64,000 nucleotides of DNA from an uncultured Lachnospiraceae bacterium (lineage in GTDB: Bacteria > Bacillota > Clostridia > Lachnospirales > Lachnospiraceae), in assembly GCA_900546325.1 (NCBI GenBank), contig URCR01000012.1:4771-68770 (forward strand). Direction: 5' to 3'. Shown here piece after piece: positions 60,776-64,000 of the stretch. How positions within the stretch are numbered: the first letter of the stretch is position 1; every line of letters begins with the position of its first letter. The notes beneath the pieces are model-generated. The model saw only the letters and a list, made by a program, of their open reading frames with translations. It did no database searches and was not told the origin of the DNA. A program made the translations under genes and the position numbers.

Positions 60776-61782
60776 TATGTCCGGATACTGGTAGACTCTC
60801 TCAGGACAATATGGTATCCAATCGGTACCTCTTCCGTCTGATCCCTTCCCTCCAATTTGTCTACAATCCTGCGGCAGGCTTCTCTTCCGAGCTCTTTTTC
60901 CGCAAAGTGGATTGATGTCACTGCCGGATGATAATTCTGCAGAAAAAAACTGTCATACATAGAAGCAACTTTTAAGTTTCTTGGAATAACGATTCGTTCT
61001 CTTGCAAGTTTTGGAAGTACCTGCATGCAGATGCGGTCATCCATACAGAGGAGACATTCTGCCCCCTCCCGCAGCGCACTCTCGACTGCCTGCTCTACCG
61101 TAGTATTTGCGTTACAATTTAGATAGACAAGGTTTTTTGGGACAGACATGCCGTTTTTCTGAAATCCTTCTTCAAATCCCTGATACCGTTTCTGACTGAC
61201 TACATGCTGCATATTACCGCCGATCAGCGCAAGTTTCCGGATTCCCTTTTCGATCAAAGTAGAAGTCAGTTCCCGGCAGGCTTCTACATGGGGGCTGTCC
61301 AGCTTCAATATATCTGCATGCGCCGATCCGCCGACCAGGATAAACGGAAGTGTCTGTTTTCTGAGATAAGCAACTGCATGATCATCGACCAGTGCCCTTG
61401 TCAGTATCACCGCATCGACTTTCTTTTTCTCGACCAGTCCTTCTAGCTGAGAAATGTCCTGTGCATCGATTGTGATCACGACGACATCATATCCGAGATG
61501 ATTCGAGATTTCACAGACGCCCATCAGACAATTTTGAAAGAACGGAATCGTGTTTATATTTTCATCTGCCGGAATGACAACACCAAGGTTATAAGTTTTC
61601 GATTTCGCCAGACTGGCGGCAATGACATTTGGTTTGTAGCCATTTTTTTCACAACAGGAAAGCACCTTTTTTCTCATCTCATCACCGATCCGTCCTTTTC
61701 CCGAGAGAGCTCTGGAGACAGTTGACTTTGAGCATCCGAGTTCCTTCGCAATATCATCAATGGTTATTTTTTCTTTTTCCAT
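60772..61782 (-). CDS. LacI-family transcriptional repressor, probable regulator of the beta-galactosidase operon
   Basis: This 336-residue protein has an N-terminal HTH (TIDDIAKELGCSKSTVSRALSGKGRIG) with the hinge NVIAASLAKSKT. A periplasmic-binding-protein-like sugar domain follows and the protein ends VLRESTSIRTY. The family C terminus is complete although the gene abuts a truncated ATPase. It lies 2.8 kb from the sugar operon on the same strand, and the palindrome at 57993 fits its type. The inserted island between them suggests they were once adjacent. The inducer is probably galactose or a related sugar. Confidence 0.9.
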   Translation of the reverse strand: MEKEKITIDDIAKELGCSKSTVSRALSGKGRIGDEMRKKVLSCCEKNGYKPNVIAASLAKSKTYNLGVVIPADENINTIPFFQNCLMGVCEISNHLGYDVVVITIDAQDISQLEGLVEKKKVDAVILTRALVDDHAVAYLRKQTLPFILVGGSAHADILKLDSPHVEACRELTSTLIEKGIRKLALIGGNMQHVVSQKRYQGFEEGFQKNGMSVPKNLVYLNCNANTTVEQAVESALREGAECLLCMDDRICMQVLPKLARERIVIPRNLKVASMYDSFFLQNYHPAVTSIHFAEKELGREACRRIVDKLEGRDQTEEVPIGYHIVLRESTSIRTY

Positions 61783-61814
61783 ACGTTCCTCTTCCCCTGA
61801 TTCTCTTTATATTA

Positions 61815-62246
61815 CTAGCAGGCTCCCACTTCTTCATACAATGCCCGATAGTCTTCTGACATCCGCAGATCATAAACAACCGGATAACAGTCTTCCTTAT
61901 CTTCTGTCGGACATTTTGTATCTTCTCCAAATCCAAGAATCGTAATCTCTGCTTCCAATTCAGAAAGACAGGTATCTGAAATCATATCTGAAAGTGTGGG
62001 ATAAATATTCCGGTCAAATACATAAGAAGGTGCTTTCGTATCCGGATGGAGATATAAAGAAGCCCCCTCCCGGTGACGAATCCCATCTTTTTCAAATATA
62101 ATCATATCAAGAAGCACATTTTCGGCATCTTGTGTATAAAGAATATCGACCAACTGTGATGCTTTGCAGACTACCGGCTGTGGAGTCTTTGAACCGGACG
62201 ATTCTTTTTCCTTCTTTTTCTGAAACAACTGTTGAAAAAATTTCAT
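61815..62246 (-). CDS. Hypothetical protein
   Basis: This 143-residue soluble protein has a basic N terminus (FFQQLFQKKKEKE) and an acidic remainder with LLDMIIFEKDG, ASLYLHPD and ILGFGEDT. AAAGGAG precedes ATG 62246. No family was recognised. It is the last of a four-gene run of small proteins on this strand. About 30 bp separate it from the lacI start. Confidence 0.55.
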   Translation of the reverse strand: MKFFQQLFQKKKEKESSGSKTPQPVVCKASQLVDILYTQDAENVLLDMIIFEKDGIRHREGASLYLHPDTKAPSYVFDRNIYPTLSDMISDTCLSELEAEITILGFGEDTKCPTEDKEDCYPVVYDLRMSEDYRALYEEVGAC

Positions 62247-62288
62247 AATTTTAGATTCTCCTTTTTCTTTTTTGAAATAATTACGTTC

Positions 62289-62801
62289 TTACTTTTTCAT
62301 ACTGCTTTCGTGTATGTCTTCTTCTAAATTTTTTTGCACGATCATTCCATGCAGTTCTTCCCGGATATATCGAAAAATCCGCTCATCACCACTCTCCGTA
62401 TGAAAAATAGTTTCTAAATGCTGATACAGATACAAAAACAATCCCACTACCGGAAGTAACAGAAGCATCATAGCAAAGCTGCTTCCTGCGATAAAAAAGA
62501 TAGCGCCAGTCATTACTGTAAGGAAGAGCAATGTCAAAATTTTTACCCTTGGAAGGAGACGGAATGTCCCAAGAATCCGCACTCCATAGTCTTCTTCAGT
62601 GACTGTTCCTTCAAATAGAACGCCGCTGCTTTTCATAATACCAGCAGACACTTTTAGTCGAATACAATCATCTGAAAAATCGGATAAGATTTGATTTCGG
62701 TACGCTTCGTTTTCCGTGCAAAGAGGGTAAGTAGTTTCCTTTAATTTCCGACAGAATGTTTCCTTTGGAATTGGAATGATCATTTCATATTGTGTTTTCA
62801 T
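62289..62801 (-). CDS. Hypothetical membrane protein with two helices
   Basis: This 170-residue protein has a soluble first half and two adjacent membrane helices at about residues 88-128. A cytoplasmic tail follows (ERIFRYIREELHGMIVQKNLEED). AAAGGGG precedes ATG 62801, which overlaps the preceding stop codon. No known family; the pattern recalls small proteins with a bPH2-like membrane pair. The role is unknown. Confidence 0.55.
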   Translation of the reverse strand: MKTQYEMIIPIPKETFCRKLKETTYPLCTENEAYRNQILSDFSDDCIRLKVSAGIMKSSGVLFEGTVTEEDYGVRILGTFRLLPRVKILTLLFLTVMTGAIFFIAGSSFAMMLLLLPVVGLFLYLYQHLETIFHTESGDERIFRYIREELHGMIVQKNLEEDIHESSMKK

Positions 62802-63546
62802 AAAGATCCCCTTTCTTCCAACTGCTCTTCTCTTCTGTCAAGCTGCCTTTTTCCATGCTTTTTTTGTCTTTTTGCTTTTTCTAATTTCCGTTGTTCTTTT
62901 TCTTTTCTCTGTTTCGCTTCTTCAATCTTTTCATATTTGCAATACAGCGCATATTTGAAAAGATGCATCGATCCTAATGCAGAAAGTGCTGCAACAAAAT
63001 ACATTAAAAAGGCTGTAAAACAAAGCATCATTTCCTGCCCCATCATAACTGCAAAAAGTTTTTCTGCAATAATACCAAAAGAGGCAAAGGAAAGGAAACA
63101 AATTCCCCCGGAAAATTTTTTTGTCGCTCCATAGGCACCTTTTCGTATCAGATAAAAAGTCAGACAGAAATATCCTATATGTATCAAAAGAAAAAAACAA
63201 ATCATTCCGGCAATCAGAACGTTCCACGTTCTTCTATCGCCCAAAATCATCCAAAGAAAAAAGTCGCAAACGAGAAAAACAGTATTTCCATCTGAAGCGC
63301 CATGACTCCGTAAGTAAAGAAAATACGTTTTCCATGAATTTCCTGCCGGGAACAGGTCCGCAACACAGAGAGGATCCAGATAACAAACAGAAAAATCTGT
63401 GTCCAAAGTGGTGTTTCCATGAGATGCATGGCAAAAACCAGAAGCGCTTCTATAAAGAAAATTGCCGCATGCAATTTCCAGAGTTCTTTTTTTGAGATAC
63501 GATCAGATAAACCAAATCTTAAAAAATCTTTTAGATTTTGCTCCAT
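62798..63546 (-). CDS. Multi-pass membrane protein split by a -1 frameshift
   Basis: ATG 63546, with GAGGAACA upstream, opens a 97-residue N-terminal part with three hydrophobic segments (EALLVFAMHLMET and later). At 63262-63256 the minus strand reads T TTT TTC, a canonical slippery heptamer. A -1 shift there joins it to the frame that continues LWMILGDRR for 152 more residues with further helices and a Lys/Glu-rich tail to 62798. The joined product would be about 249 residues. Either the gene has a frameshift mutation in the T6 run or it is read by programmed frameshifting. No family was recognised. Confidence 0.5.
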
Positions 63547-63561
63547 GTTGTTCCTCGCTTT

Positions 63562-63942
63562 CTAGGAGAGCAATTCGCAGTCGCTCCCATTCTTTTCCTC
63601 TTTCATTAATTCTGTACGGTACCGTGTTGTTCCCCCGTTCTCCAGTACAAATGCGCGGTGTTCCTCTGCCTTTTCGGTCTCACCTGTTCTTTCTGCAATC
63701 CGATACAGAGCGTACTGCTTTATGACCTCTGAACAAAGCGAAGAATTTGGAGAAACTGATTTTGCAATGAGATCATACAGGTCTGTATAATTTCCCTCTT
63801 CATACAGCTGCAGCAGTTTTGGATATGCGATTCGTTGTTTCAATGTCCATCCGCAGGATTTGAGCACTTGAGAGGATTCGCCTAATCTTGTTAATTCCTG
63901 ACAGCATTGTTCTAGTGTAATGACTTGATGATTTTTAGCAAT
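63562..63942 (-). CDS. Hypothetical protein, possibly started at an ATT codon
   Basis: The frame is open from 63954 to 63562, and the only strong ribosome site (GAGGTG, 5 bp spacing) lies before ATT at 63942. That gives about 126 residues beginning AKNHQVITLEQCCQEL. A GTG at 63867 would make 101 residues but has no ribosome site. The protein is helical, with EEGNYTDLYDLI and RIAERTGETEKAEEHRAF, which resemble a tetratricopeptide-like repeat. It ends 15 bp before the split membrane gene. The region from 63955 to 64000 shows no gene. Confidence 0.4.
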   Translation of the reverse strand: MAKNHQVITLEQCCQELTRLGESSQVLKSCGWTLKQRIAYPKLLQLYEEGNYTDLYDLIAKSVSPNSSLCSEVIKQYALYRIAERTGETEKAEEHRAFVLENGGTTRYRTELMKEEKNGSDCELLS

Positions 63943-64000
63943 ACCACCACCTCGTTAAGAGGCAGTGGTAAATGTAGGATACAGTGAACTAAGCTTTATT

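Noticed and set aside
62798..63406. Separate 202-residue gene starting at 63406
   Set aside because: Its first 50 residues are a shadow of the membrane protein frame from 63546, with no ribosome site. The rest is better read as the second half of that gene.
1..64000. tRNA, rRNA and riboswitch genes
   Set aside because: Intergenic gaps were read for cloverleaf ends, T-box and B12-riboswitch cores without a convincing match, including before the corrinoid cluster. A covariance-model search would be decisive.

Overview
The window looks like a chromosomal segment of a gut Lachnospiraceae (class Clostridia; relatives of Ruminococcus gnavus/torques, Dorea or Blautia). This is inferred from the moderate GC content, AGGAGG-type ribosome binding sites, and the gene order mreBCD-pbp-minDE-rodA-mgsA and yggS-sepF-ylmH-lspA-rluD. 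LexA boxes of the Gram-positive type, an oligopeptide of Clostridia-type small membrane proteins and an acetogen-type corrinoid methyltransferase cluster also fit. Species identity cannot be fixed from the sequence alone.

Layout. 1-5.3 kb: tail of a WYL regulator, then a response regulator-ABC ATPase-permease-histidine kinase module lying between two 55-bp near-identical direct repeats, a coiled-coil lipoprotein and a decayed lipoprotein gene. 5.3-20.5 kb: housekeeping genes for tRNA modification (miaB, miaA), dCTP deamination, mismatch repair (mutS, mutL), a MraY-like transferase, a PLP lyase, two flavoproteins and radC. 20.5-29.4 kb: cell-shape and division operon (mreB, mreC, mreD, a large class B PBP, minD, minE, rodA, mgsA, a D,D-carboxypeptidase); minC is not in it. 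29.5-36.4 kb: radical SAM protein, an HlyD-like membrane protein, yggS, sepF, ylmH, lspA, rluD and a cytidylate-kinase-like protein. 36.5-43.1 kb: a TtcA-like protein, dtd, then a corrinoid methyl-transfer cluster (three uroporphyrinogen-decarboxylase-fold proteins, one B12-binding protein, one ferredoxin/ASKHA activator).

43.1-45.7 kb: a tyrosine recombinase, and a LysM (YneA-like) gene divergent from lexA with four LexA-box-like sites between them. 45.7-48.0 kb: a three-gene XRE / ImmA-IrrE peptidase / PIN-like nuclease unit on the minus strand with a 138-bp palindromic element embedded between its first two genes. This is the best candidate for an undescribed toxin-antitoxin or defence-type system here. 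48.0-51.6 kb: a second RR-ABC-permease-HK module with the same gene order as the first, on the opposite strand. 51.7-58.0 kb: a GH2 beta-galactosidase with its own ABC sugar importer. A LacI repressor that probably controls it (60.8-61.8 kb) is separated from it by a GC-richer island. That island holds a response regulator with a one-base frameshift, a histidine kinase, a tiny ORF and a BceA-type ATPase truncated in mid-domain. 61.8-64 kb: a minus-strand run of unrecognised small, mostly membrane proteins, one of which is split by a -1 frameshift at a U UUU UUC slippery heptamer.

No rRNA, tRNA, CRISPR array or intact insertion sequence was recognised. All function calls come from reading motifs and family resemblance by eye; no database search was possible.
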